A DNA stretch of 64,000 nucleotides from the NCBI GenBank assembly GCA_015501055.1, contig JADNYV010000062.1, positions 62,001-126,000 on the forward strand, given 5' to 3'. The notes under the pieces were generated by a model, which was given only the letters and a program-made list of their open reading frames with translations, had not been told where the DNA came from and searched no databases. This stretch comes from Mucidula mucida (lineage: Eukaryota; Basidiomycota; Agaricomycetes; Agaricales; Physalacriaceae). The translations under genes and the position numbers were made by a program. Positions 44,549 through 55,039 of this stretch are shown in pieces; position 1 is the first letter of the stretch, and each line of letters begins with the position of its first letter.

Positions 44549-45470
44549 TTAGCTGCGCAGGACCTGCCGCCGCTCACGTTCGCGTGTCACCATGGGCTCC
44601 AACTTCTTTTCGATCAATTCCAGGTAGGCAGCGGAAGCCTTGGTGCCGAGTCGCAAGGGCAAAGACCACTCTGCGCTTAGTCTCAACCGTGCAGTCTTCA
44701 ACCATAAAATCAGCTCCTGCCTTGAGATTCCAATACTCGTTGATGCCTTCGTCCGTGTAAGGATAGACAGCGGTAAGACGCAGATTCTCAGCAGCGTCAA
44801 CATCGCGCAGACGCTCCGCGCGCTTGTGCGCACGCTTGTCACGCTCTTGATTCTGCCGAGCAATCCTCGCTGCATTTTCCGCCTTTTCCGCCTCTTCTCT
44901 GCTTTTTCCCTATGCCTCAAGGTCCATGCGCTTTGCACGGGTAGCGCGGGGATGCACCATGATATTGAAAGGATCCTCGCGCTCGTCTTCGTCAGCAAAT
45001 TCCTGGTTGTGCTGATCGGCATTCAGAAGAGCTCCCACCAATGTAGACCCCCGTTGATCTTTCGGAATATATGTCCCCATTTCAGCAGCTTCGTCGCGGG
45101 TGAAGGTACGGCACATCCACCAGTCTCCGGCGACAGCAATCAAGATGACTTCATTCTGCAAAGCGAATTTCGGGCTACACATCAAACATTGCTTCAGAAA
45201 CGATAGGATGTCTTTGGGATGTCGAGTGGGAGGAGGCTTTAACTCTATCAAGAGCGGCACAAGGGTGTATTCAGTCATCCATACACGATTCGGATGCGGT
45301 AAATAAAAAGGGCTGAGGACTTGGAAGAAATCGTGCAGTGTGGTAGAACGAGAAGAACTATTGTCCTCAATCAATGTGAGGACAGGTGAGATAAGGGCGA
45401 GGTCGATATAAACTCCCCGAGCCTCGCTGTCTGGCATAGTGACAAAGGAATCGTCCGCGCTGCTTGGCAT
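44549..45470 (-). pseudogene. Broken unrecognised gene with coiled-coil segment
   Basis: The frame starts MPSSADDSFVTMPDSEARG at 45470 and reads a globular part (TEYTLVPLLIELKPPPTRH, VILIAVAGDWWMCRTFTR). It hits an in-frame TAG at 44910-44912 after MDLEA. The same frame continues past the stop with a charged coiled coil (REEAEKAENAARIARQ, RAHKRAERLRDVD), then TAVYPYTDEGINEYW and ETKRRVVFALATRHQ. There a single extra G (about 44640) shifts the frame. The sensible continuation (SAAYLELIEKKLEPMV) is in the next frame and stops at 44549. Two independent lesions make a pseudogene likely. The family is unknown to me; the pattern of an acidic, short-range enzyme-like core followed by a coiled coil is only descriptive. 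Confidence 0.65.
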
Positions 45471-46681
45471 GGTCTGCGTTTGAAGGTTGGAAACATAGAT
45501 ATTGTATTGCGGGCACGAGATGAAGATATTGTGGCTGGAACGACAGACGTTGTTGATTGTAGAACACCAAACAGCGTATGAGGTGTCTTCCGTTCGTCGC
45601 ATATTAAAGCGACGCGAATAAGCCAGCGCCACGCCTAAGAACACAGCGATACACCAATAGGTCGAAGTCTCATCCTATGATTAAAGTCAGGCAAGAAGAT
45701 TTCCCCACAAACGTCATTGAGTTTAACCACCACGAGCCACGACGACTATAAACCATGTCAACGAGTCGAGCACGCAGAGAGTACTTGCAAGTGGCTTTCA
45801 CTGTTGCAATTTCACCACATATAATGCTCAATTATAGCAGGAAGAAGCTCGATTCGGGTGAATTAGTGTAAGGTTTACTACTTCTGTGGCTGTCTTGCAA
45901 AGGCTTCACGTAACGCAGAAAGGGTTTCCCGCTGATTTATCCTGCCAACCAACGGCCTCCACCCAGGAATACCCTTGTTGATGGTTTCAAGACTCCCAAA
46001 TTCATATTTTGCTGGAAACTGGTCATCGAAGGTCTTAGCCGCAGATATAATCTCCGGTACGCCATCGAGATACGCAGTCTATACGCACTTCCGCGCTGGA
46101 AGGCGAAATATGCAGGCCGATACACGTGCGTAGACAGCTCGTAGTCGCTTTGCAATTCTTATGAAGGTGTAGACCTGAGATGCTTCCCCTAACGGAGATG
46201 GTTGAAGAATACCTCCTTGTCGTTTTCGGCAGCAACGAGAGCGAAGAGCAGATGGATTTCATCATGAATCCTGACCTGATAGCAGCGGTGAAGGATGTGT
46301 ATGCTATTCCAGACGACCTTCCTGCAGGTTCTGAGCTCAAATGGGTCAGAGTAGAGTTTTAACGTACAATGTTATGATATTATCATGGTTGACGACTTCC
46401 TCGACCAATCAAATCTTTGTCAACCGCTACCCAACTCGCTTTGCCCTCAACTTCGCGTCCTAGCTGGAACCACGCCAATTCGATCTTCTACACAAAAGCT
46501 TGGTCGTGCGCATGAGTTTCATCAGGAAGGTCTTGGTCTTTCCAGCCATACATGTCTTGCCGATCTTACGAATCTTTTTCATGCGGACCGACATCTTTCC
46601 AGACTTTTCTCTTGCCGTCTTGTGGCTTCTCGTTTGTTCTTTTTCTTGCCAACTTGATGTTTATGATATATCTCGTTCCGA
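45471..46681. other. Stretch with gene-like scraps only
   Basis: A 60-codon frame at 46180-46362 (MVEEYLLVVFGSNESEEQMD) and a frame around 45980-46140 (TPKFIFCWKLVIEGLSRRY) look protein-like. I cannot join them into a gene or name a family. Confidence 0.3.
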
Positions 46682-46756
46682 TGTTCAGCGATGAGGCTCA
46701 TTCAAGCTTTCAGCTCTGGGGCGTTGTTGGACGCGATTACTCCGGACCTGATGAAA
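46682..46756 (+). pseudogene. Fragment of the aldo-keto reductase gene
   Basis: About 70 bp matches the intron 3 end and exon 4 start of the reductase gene (its minus strand at about 6215-6265). The best block runs from AAGCTTTCAGCTCTGGGG through GATTACTCCGGACCT with one mismatch. Because intron sequence is included, this is a DNA-level copy and not a processed transcript. Confidence 0.85.
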
Positions 46757-46965
46757 AGATTTCAGAAAGATTGGAATGCGGAACTTAGCTTCCGGGTCTT
46801 GAGGGTCCGTGATTAGCTCGCCACATAATAAGAGGCGAGTAGTCGCAAAAATTTTAATGTCCTCGGAGCTAGAACCTACTTCAGTTAGTACTTGTAGTAA
46901 ATCGGCTTTCGTTCTCGTATAAGTAGGTCGACCGAGGACTCTACCTAATCGCTTCCGACCACACT

Positions 46966-47874
46966 ATGCCTCCTGCAGTCCCCGTCAGCGAAGAAGCTCA
47001 TAGCGCTGACGAAGAAATCAACTACATTCTGCCATCGGGCGAAGCAGAGAGGGAGAGGTAGTACTTGCCTTCCTTTCCCCCGCGAGTCTCTAAAGAAGCG
47101 CCATTACGAAGATTAAATGTGCAGCACAACTTGATCACTCGCCTGCTCTGCACCAACAGGCTCATCCTCGCCCCTAATCTCATCCTAAACGCAGGCGACA
47201 AAGTCCTCGACGCAGCAACTGGGACAGGAATATGGTTGACGCAACTAGCAAGCCAAGTTCCCTCAGGGGTAGGGCTCATCGGCACTGACGCCAATAGCCG
47301 CCTCTTCCCTTCCCCCTCCCAGCCAAACGTCACATTCCGGAAGGCTTCCACGACACGCCTGCCGAGTGAATGGTCCAACTCTTTCAAGCTGGTCAACCAG
47401 CGCCTCCTCGTATCCGCCTTTACGGAAGCACAATGGAGGCAAGTCTTAAAGGAAATACACCGCGTCCTCGCCCCAGGCGGACAAGCCCAGTTCGTCGAGG
47501 TACATCTGCCTCTCAATCACTCAGGCCCAAAGACGCTGGAGTTAGAGCGGCTCATCAGAAGCCTGTACGAGGCGCACAACCTGCACTACTCTGTTGCGAC
47601 GATGTTGCCCACCATGTTGGCAGCGACAGGGTTTGTAAACATACATCATGAAACGAAAACAATGCCGCTGGGTAGCTGGGGCGGGGAAGATGGCACGTCC
47701 TCGGCGGATAATGTCCTTGCGGTGTTCGTGGCAAAGAAAGAGTTTCTTTTGAAAGCGGAGTTGATTCGGAAAGAGGACTACGACACACTTCTGGAGGAGG
47801 TAAAGCAGGAGTGGGATGAACAATCAGGGACGTCGAAGGTGTTTATCTTTTTACAAGCTGAAAAGCCTGTATAA
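46966..47874 (+). CDS. SAM-dependent methyltransferase (copy 2)
   Basis: Paralogue of the gene at 41947-43006, 284 residues from two exons (46966-47057, 47112-47874). Motif I reads KVLDAATGTGIWLTQLA, here without an intron. Then come LIGTDANSRL, LVNQRLLVSAFTEAQW and VLAPGGQAQFVEVHLP. The first intron is at the same place as in copy 1 (after EAERER), but the second intron of copy 1 is absent. TATAAGT lies about 45 bp upstream. The two copies are in head-to-head orientation with about 4 kb between starts. Confidence 0.88.
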
Positions 47875-48447
47875 CCGTCAGCTTGTTCGCTCCCGGTAAT
47901 AAAGTTGTATTCTATGACACAAATAACCCGTTTAAAATCGCCGTGAAAGCTCACGAAAGCCCCGCTCGCAAGACAGACCATATGGAGCAGCAACAATCTA
48001 GAGACATGTCTCCTGGCGCGCGTTCAAGTGAGAAAAATCCCTAAGACCTATAACATTGACTTGTCCACCGATCGCTTTCGCCAGGTGCTCGGTGTCTTCT
48101 GCAGACTCGCACGCGACACTAGAAATCCACTCGACCTGGAACACAATGTCGCGCGTCAATGATTTCAAACTCAATCATAACCTACACGGTCTAAGAATGA
48201 TCAGTAAACGTCAGGAGAGATTATGAGCGTTTACAAGAGCACAGGAAAACTGTGGTTCGCCGAATAGGACCTGCAAATGGTGCGGATAGAAGAGGATGAT
48301 GGACATGCTGGCCATCAACGCGTAATGATTACAGCCGAAAGACATGCATGAATATATATGAAAATGCAAAATTTTGTTGGTTCCGATACAACAAGATGCA
48401 TTGGGGTAAAAGGCGTGTCCATCCATGGCGCGAGCGTTTGTGCCGGC
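47875..48447. other. Convergent 3' flank
   Basis: Intergenic between the methyltransferase copy 2 (+) and ERV29 (-) stops; nothing recognisable. Confidence 0.4.
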
Positions 48448-49585
48448 CTAGTATGTTTTCTTTTTCTCGTCCACTGACAGTCCACCTGCAGTATATTAGT
48501 CAAAGAAGCGTAGATCACGAGTCACGGCTTACCGGGTCCCATGTTCACTAAGAGAATGAGCCCTCCTACGATCGAAAGTGTTTGGAAAAAGTCATATTTG
48601 AGGAAATCCCGTTGCGGGTGAGCAGATGGTACACTCCACCAGTTGTTGGCGAAGACGTTGAATGTGCTCAGAACAAGGACGAGGAAGGCGGCGGACCACT
48701 TTGCTTTGAAACCGACGGCGACCATGATACAGGCGGCGAGACCGAAAATGGAAACAAAGACACGGGCGATGCTCCATTTGCCCTGAATGATGAATCCAAG
48801 GAATAGGAAGATTAGCAAGACGCGACCGGCGAGCAGGAAACTGCAGAACTGGGTGAGCAATCGTATATGAGACAGGCAAAAGCCGTACTATTTCTTGCGG
48901 TCTGTTTCACTAATGGTCGGGATACCTGCGAATAGTTTCTTGCGGGTGACCATGGAATCACTGAAGACCATGAACAAGCCGCCGATAACGCTCAAGTTGC
49001 GTAGGAAGAAAGTCATGTCGAAGATGAGACCGTAACCAAAGCCCTGAATAATGACAACGCCCAGAAGGCCAGCCACTGCGTATTCCGTGTATCTCTTGAG
49101 AATGACCGCCGAAGACGCGGAGAGCATCGTCTAGAGAACACCGTCAGCTTCTTAAATGCTGCAATGGGCCAGAAAGACGCACAATAACATTTAAAATGAG
49201 AAAAGTGTGTGAAATGCCCCAAGGAAACTTTCGGTGCCTACAATGCCGTCCTATTAACCCCAGCATATTGAATGAAAAGGCGGGATACACACTGCTGCAG
49301 GTACCAGATCTGGTCGGACCACTGGGTCATGATCCTGAGCGCATCCTCCAAGAACGTCACGACAATCAAAAAGCGCCCAATTGCCGGCAAATGGGGCTTC
49401 AACGGCTGCGAGTATATCTCGACATAGTCCTCAACGGTCTTGGACAGACTTCTGAGTTTTTCGAACGGGTCGTCGGGGTTGGCTGCGCGGTAGCCAGACG
49501 AAGGCCGTGAATTCGACAGCCCATGAGGGTCGGCGTTGTACGAAGGGGCGCCCTGCGGGCGAGCAATGCTAATCCTGGACGACAT
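48448..49585 (-). CDS. ERV29: ERV29/SURF4 cargo receptor
   Basis: Polytopic ER-Golgi membrane protein that loads soluble secretory cargo into COPII vesicles. Five exons (49293-49585, 49183-49237, 48889-49130, 48533-48840, 48448-48485) give 311 residues. Recognisable segments: DPFEKLRSLSKTVEDY, TFLEDALRIMTQW, QHRKFPWGISHTFLILNV, VGLL-type membrane stretches and RNLSVIGGLFMVFSDS. Further on are FANNWWSVPSAHPQRDFLK, KYDFFQTLSIVGGLILLVN, and the end GGLSVDEKKKTY. The last four residues KKTY form a KKxx-type ER-retrieval signal. The start is MSSRISIARPQGAPS; a TATAAAT lies about 75 bp upstream. Confidence 0.95.
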
Positions 49586-50717
49586 ACGAAAATGAAATGA
49601 TGAAGGCAAGAAGAAAGGGGGGACGTGTTCGATACGTGGCGGTGTAGGCACGTGGTCATTTATACCCGTCGCGTTCCCACCGCGCTCCCCGGCCATTCAG
49701 GGCTGTACGCGCAACAGAAATCCAAGTGTTTCGTAGACGAGGTCAATCATAGAGCAGCAGAAACTATGCTGGCTGGAATGTACTACACACGACTGTTAAA
49801 CAACAAGACAAGTGTTTACGCGCAGAAGAGAACCACGGCCGCTATAGTGTCGCTATTCAACGCCGCAGAACCAGCAACGAGGCTGTAAGACGCGTCAAGG
49901 CGATCCGCGTTAGAGCGAAAGTCTATTTCGCTTCGAAGTATATCATTATCCTTCACAGGAAGAGTGAAACTGCACTCAACTCTTTCACCTTGATTCCAGA
50001 TTGTGATGTCAATCACGCTTCTTCAACTCTTCACATCCAGAATTGGCCAGGGCATTACAGTACACCAAGAAGTCTTGGGACAGCGGTCAATATTTCTTGA
50101 CATGGATCAAATGATCTGGTACTGAGCGTTTGACTGGTGCCACATTTCAGTTGGAGTACACCGCTGACTCTATTCTAACTTCGAACTAGGTTTAAGGTAG
50201 TTTGTACTCGACCGGCCGATATGGAAGGAATTTTTCGCCTCGAGTTCCAAAGGTGTTCACCAGGCCAAGAGTCGAGAGTGGCCGTTCGAGCTCCCCTTCT
50301 CGCGAGATATCAATGATGTATACGTGAGGGTCTTTCAGCGGTCTGCGACAATATGTGTTCTTAAGTGACATCAGTGTTGATTGGCCTGGATTGGAGGTCG
50401 TGTGGAGGGAGAAGCGTACTCTTCAAAAGAGCTTGAACTGTGAGCGGAATACAATCTTCAATATCGACAAAAGGATTGCAGTCTAGATAAGTCAAATGAA
50501 GATAGATTCGGCCTGATTGATAACCAGAATTTACTGACAATGTGTGGCGTTAAAAGGATCATAGCATTTAATGATAATTGCGCACAACAAATGCACTCGT
50601 TGCATGCCGTGGCAACCAGTATGTGACTACAGATTATCAACAATGAACACAAAAAACTGTGAAAGTGACATAGCGTGGACAAAAAGAAATGGGCATATTC
50701 AAACGACAGACGCGAAT
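49586..50717. other. Stretch without a recognised gene
   Basis: About 1.1 kb between the ERV29 start and the ENP2 3' end. No gene, repeat or RNA recognised. Confidence 0.4.
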
Positions 50718-53156
50718 TTACATCCGCCTAAACACATTTTTACTCCCGCTTCGTACACCCTGCCGTCGGTGAGTCCTCCCTTGTCGATCGTTCTCCGCAA
50801 GCTCAGACGATTCTCCGCCCTTCTCCATACCCGCCCCGAAGCGTTCCACGCCTTTCCTCTCCTTCGGCTTCCGATTCGACGGCAAATTGTCCGGCGTTTT
50901 AGAGCTTGATGGCACCCAGCTCATCTCTACGTCTCCCGTGCCACCATCATCACCACCACCACGACGTCTCGCACCCCCAGAAGGCCCACTGCGCCGTTGC
51001 CCGAATGTCGCATTCCTGTCTGCACCACGGGAGTTGTTCTCTAGACGCATGGGTACCATCTTGACGTTGGCCTTCCGATTCTGGGCCTTGGTGCGTTCGT
51101 ATGCCTCTTTCGCACGGACGTTTTGTTGACCAGGACGTGAGCGACGGTCAAACTTGGTTAGTTCTAAAGAGATATACGTTAGGAGATATAGTCGCCGAAA
51201 ATCCACACGCGAGAAACTTGCCTCCGGCGTCACTGCTATCATCGCTCTGGCCGTCAACTTCACTATCTTCATCGTCACTGACACCCAGCCCATCGGACGA
51301 GGCCTTGTCACTCTCGTCTTCCTCTTCTTCAACCGCCGTCTTGGGTTTATTGCGACCTTGTGCCACGGATGAGGGATTGAGAAGCGCATATTCTCGACTC
51401 TGTTCATCAATGGCGAATTCTGGGTCTGCGAACACTTTTGCGAACCGAGGGTCACTGAGAAGATTCGGTTTCGAAGCCGATGGTCCTCCCTCGTCAACCT
51501 CCATTGCATTGTCACCGGACGTCTCATTAATTTTGCGCTGCTTCTTCTTCGCAGAACGCTCTTCCTCCTTAAGTATCTTCTGGGCCAAGGCCTTGTTGAC
51601 TTTGACGCCGGGAGCTTTCTTCGTTCTGATACGAGTTTCCGCCAACTTGTCCATCTTGTCACGGACCACCTTCTCGCGATGCTCGGCGTAGGCAAAGGGA
51701 TTAGCGATCAAACGTGCGGCTTCGTAGAGCTTGAGGGATACGAAATAACCGTGCATGTAGGGTTTGAGTGTGGGCGTGCCAACAAGATGATCCAAACCCA
51801 GGCTAGAAGAAAGAAAGAAGATATCAGAACCATGGTCACGAGCTTTCGGCAGACATACGTTTTGAGCTCGCTTTTCTCAACGAATTTATAGTCTTCATAC
51901 ACAGAACGAACGGCCGAATCTTCCATTTCTTCTGTGATATTCTCGAGAAAGCTGGCCCACTTTGGAGCAGGACCCAGTTGAGGAATGTAGTAAGTTCCCA
52001 TCTGAATCCCCTCGTTCGCTGTCATTAGTAAACCGCTCCCGGGGACATGATGAACATGATTGAGGTCTGTTGCGGGCGTGACGGATACGAAGTTACTGGA
52101 TGGCTAAATTATCGGTGAACAAAAACAGCACGGCAGAACTAGGAAGGTACCTACTGTATTCCGGTCCCATATTTTTATGACCTTCTTATCGGCACTGAGA
52201 ACCATGCCATCGCCCGCCATGCGGCTGCCTCCTTCAATCCAACCCAGGCTTTTTATAGGAAGTCCGTAACCTTGGTCCTTCATAGCGAAGGGACGAGAGG
52301 CTCGTATGTCATACAGAAGAGTATGCCCAGTAGTGGTCCCTATTGCGTAGGTTAATCCGTCAGCGCGAGAAGCTATCGCCGTAACACCAATGTTTCCATC
52401 TATGGATGTGAGTCGGTTTGCCGGTAGCCTTAGTATACCGACGCTGGTTCGCGATCTTGGGTCCCAGAATTGAACGGTGCCACTGCCGTCGAGGCCAAAG
52501 GCCCATAGCTGATGTGCCGGGTTTATGTCGATGACATTGATTCCGGCGATGTCAGCCTCATCCTGCAGGACCAAGGGAGTCATGAACCGCCCTTGATCGA
52601 GGTTGAGGCGATATATCTCGTTCCCGGAGGCAGAGAAGAGGGCGTCACAGGAAGGAAAGTGGTAAGCTAGAGATCGACCGAAGCGGGGTATTCGAGTTCT
52701 GTAATGGAAACCGCCTTGCGTATGAAGTTCAATAGTACGGTCGTTCTGCAGATGTATTGACTTTGTCCAGTCATCGGAGAGCATCTAAGTACAAATTGAG
52801 CGTGAAATCAGGCCAAGGTCGGACTGCGACTCACGTACAACAAAGTCAACGTTTTCTGCATCGGTGTGGCGTTCAAATTTCATGGAAAGTTGATCCAAGT
52901 CCCAGACACGTATCTGCGGTTTATACGTCCCAGTAGCAATGGCATGCGTGCCATCTCGAGTCGTTTTTATTCGATTACTAGCCTCGGGGAATTCGAATCC
53001 TTGGATGAGCTCGATGGTGCCTTCGACATGCTCCCGAATGGCGCGTTTTCCCTTGCCCTTGGCTGCTCGTTTCCTTGTAAGCCAGTCGGGCAACGACGAC
53101 GACGATCCCGCAGCTGCTCCATTGACAGTGTATACTTTAACATCCTCTGCAGCCAT
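50718..53156 (-). CDS. ENP2: ENP2/NOL10 nucleolar WD-repeat protein
   Basis: Nucleolar factor of 40S ribosome biogenesis. Five exons (52839-53156, 52155-52784, 51859-52103, 51222-51802, 50718-51163) give 739 residues. The N-terminal WD40-like part includes VKVYTVNG, LPDWLTRKR, ATGTYKPQIRVWDLDQLS and LSDDWTKSIHLQ, then VQFWDPRSR and VIKIWDRN. The middle has the family's LENITEEMEDSAVRSVYEDYKF and LIANPFAYAEHREKV. The C-terminal part is acidic then basic (KFDRRSRPGQQN), as in the family. The last intron (51164-51221) starts with GC, not GT: the only phase-consistent junction uses GCAAGT as donor. The gene is divergent from the tyrosinase gene, 441 bp apart. Confidence 0.95.
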
Positions 53157-53597
53157 GACCGGAGATGATGAAAATTTTGTGACGTGACGTAACGATCATG
53201 AATCGCTAAATTTGGACGCCCAGCGATCCTTGGTTTATCCTTCCACAGTCTAGAAAAGTCCCGACAAATGACAGTGTTGTCAAAATTTCTGAAACAGACA
53301 TCTTCGCTTCTCCCGCTCAGCTAGGGGGCCTTTGTTGACTTCCTGCGCCTCATTTTGTGCCAGTAAAAAGACATTTACGCGTCTACTGACTGCATTTTCC
53401 GGCGCAAAATGGGCGCGTCTTGACCCTTTCCGCGATCATGAAAACGTGGAGCGAGACTCTCGTCGGCCATGTTTGCCGTTTCGACAACCCTTATTTCAAG
53501 TTTAAGCGCGGTCCATGGGACCATCTCTCTCTGCTTCTTTCCACTACTTACCTCCACGAACACCTCTCTGAGGTCCCGCACTCTTTTTGTCCCACAC
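53157..53597. promoter_or_regulatory. Divergent promoter region, ENP2 / tyrosinase
   Basis: 440 bp between the two start codons. I see no clear TATA box for either gene. Confidence 0.35.
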
Positions 53598-55039
53598 ATG
53601 TCGTTCTTTATACTCGCCACTCTTTTGTGCTCCTCAGTAGTCTCTGCCTTGCCTTTGGCTCGCCAGAACTCATGTTCATCGCCTGCGACTCGTGTTGACT
53701 GGTAGGCCTCGCCATCCCCCTCATTCTTTTTGTACTGATGCTTTTCTCTTAGGGTAACACTTTCCTCTTCGGAAAAGACTGCCTACTTTGACGCGGAGGT
53801 ATGCCTCATGCGGGCACCCGCTCAAACCAACCTTGCGGATGTCGTAACGCGGTACGACGACCTTGTACGTTTGTCATCGTCTTCCGCTCTTCTGTAAAAG
53901 TAACTCCGAGCCAGGTTACTGTTCATCAACTTCAAGGCAACACCAACGATGGAACGGATAAATGGCATTTCGTTGGACAGTGCGAACCATCTCTATTTGG
54001 GATTGACCTCTTGACTGATTAATGTTTCAGGTTCTTGCATGTAAAGCTTCGATTTACGTCGTAGTGTTCAGCTCACCGAGCCCTCCGTGCAGGTCCATCG
54101 CTACTACTTACATGTCCACGAAACTCTACTTCGTCAGGAGTGTAACTATACCGGTCCGGTGCGGTCGCTTATTCCTTTTCTTATGACGGAAAGCCTAATT
54201 AACATCTAGATCCCCTATTGGAACGAAGAGCCAGACGCAGGTAACTACATAAACTCGGAGGTCGTCTCAGACTTTGGCGGGTTTGGAAAGTCTGAGGACC
54301 AAGGCTATGTTGTTGAAGAGGGACCATTCGCCAACCTTGACCTCCGACTTGGGCCTGGCAATAACAACCGACAGCATCAGCTTGCACGATACTTCAACCA
54401 GCGTCAATCCCGCAGCTCTAGCTCGTGGTATGTTTCGGGTGTCAAGCGCCAAACGAACTTCGCCGATTTCTTGAGCTTGATCCGTGACACCCTTCATCTT
54501 GCTGGTCACAACGGCGTTGGTGGTGGCTGGGGTGATGTAAGAATAGGCTATAGAGGATCTAGAGCGAAAGCTGAATCGTGTTCACGTAGATGTCGAACGT
54601 CTTGAGCTCGCCAAATGACCCTCTGTTCTTCATGCATCATGCCTACCTCGATAAGGTAAGTTCTCATCTTCTACTACAAACATTCCAGCTGTCTAATACT
54701 CTTCACACCTCACAGCTTTGGACTGAATGGCAAGGTGATGATGAATCAAGGATCAATGACCTCGAGGATGCAGGTAACGAGACACAATCCGAGCCCGAAA
54801 CAGGCTATGTGGTGAGATAACTTCTGGATATGTCTTGCGCTTGCCACCAGAACTCAGAATGTTCTTTGCAGGCGACGAACCCTGGAACCGTTCTCTCCGT
54901 CTATGGGATACTTCCCGATACAACGGTATGTGAACATTCTCCGGAGGAGTAAATGCCTGTTTGATGTGTTTTTGTAATACCATAGGTTGGAGAGGTTGCC
55001 CGGACCACTGGAGGCTATCTCTGCTATACTTACGAGTAA
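53598..55039 (+). CDS. Secreted tyrosinase (common central domain)
   Basis: Type-3 copper oxidase acting on phenols. Ten exons, one of only 10 bp (54031-54040), give 317 residues. A signal peptide is visible (MSFFILATLLCSSVVSALP). CuA ligands: His in VTVHQLQGN, His in KWHFVGQ, and His in HVHRYYLHVHE. In most relatives the last motif is WHR; here Val replaces Trp. CuB ligands: HLAGHN and SPNDPLFFMHHAYLDKLW. The region between carries IPYWNEEPDAG. The end matches the family's GILPDTTVGEVARTTGGYLCYTYE. The short length fits the small secreted tyrosinases of fungi that lack the C-terminal lid domain. Confidence 0.93.

Noticed and set aside
38453..47874. Secondary-metabolite cluster formed by the P450 and two methyltransferases (with the reductase at 5-6.7 kb)
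   Set aside because: No synthase, terpene cyclase, NRPS/PKS, transporter or dedicated regulator is present, and housekeeping genes lie between.
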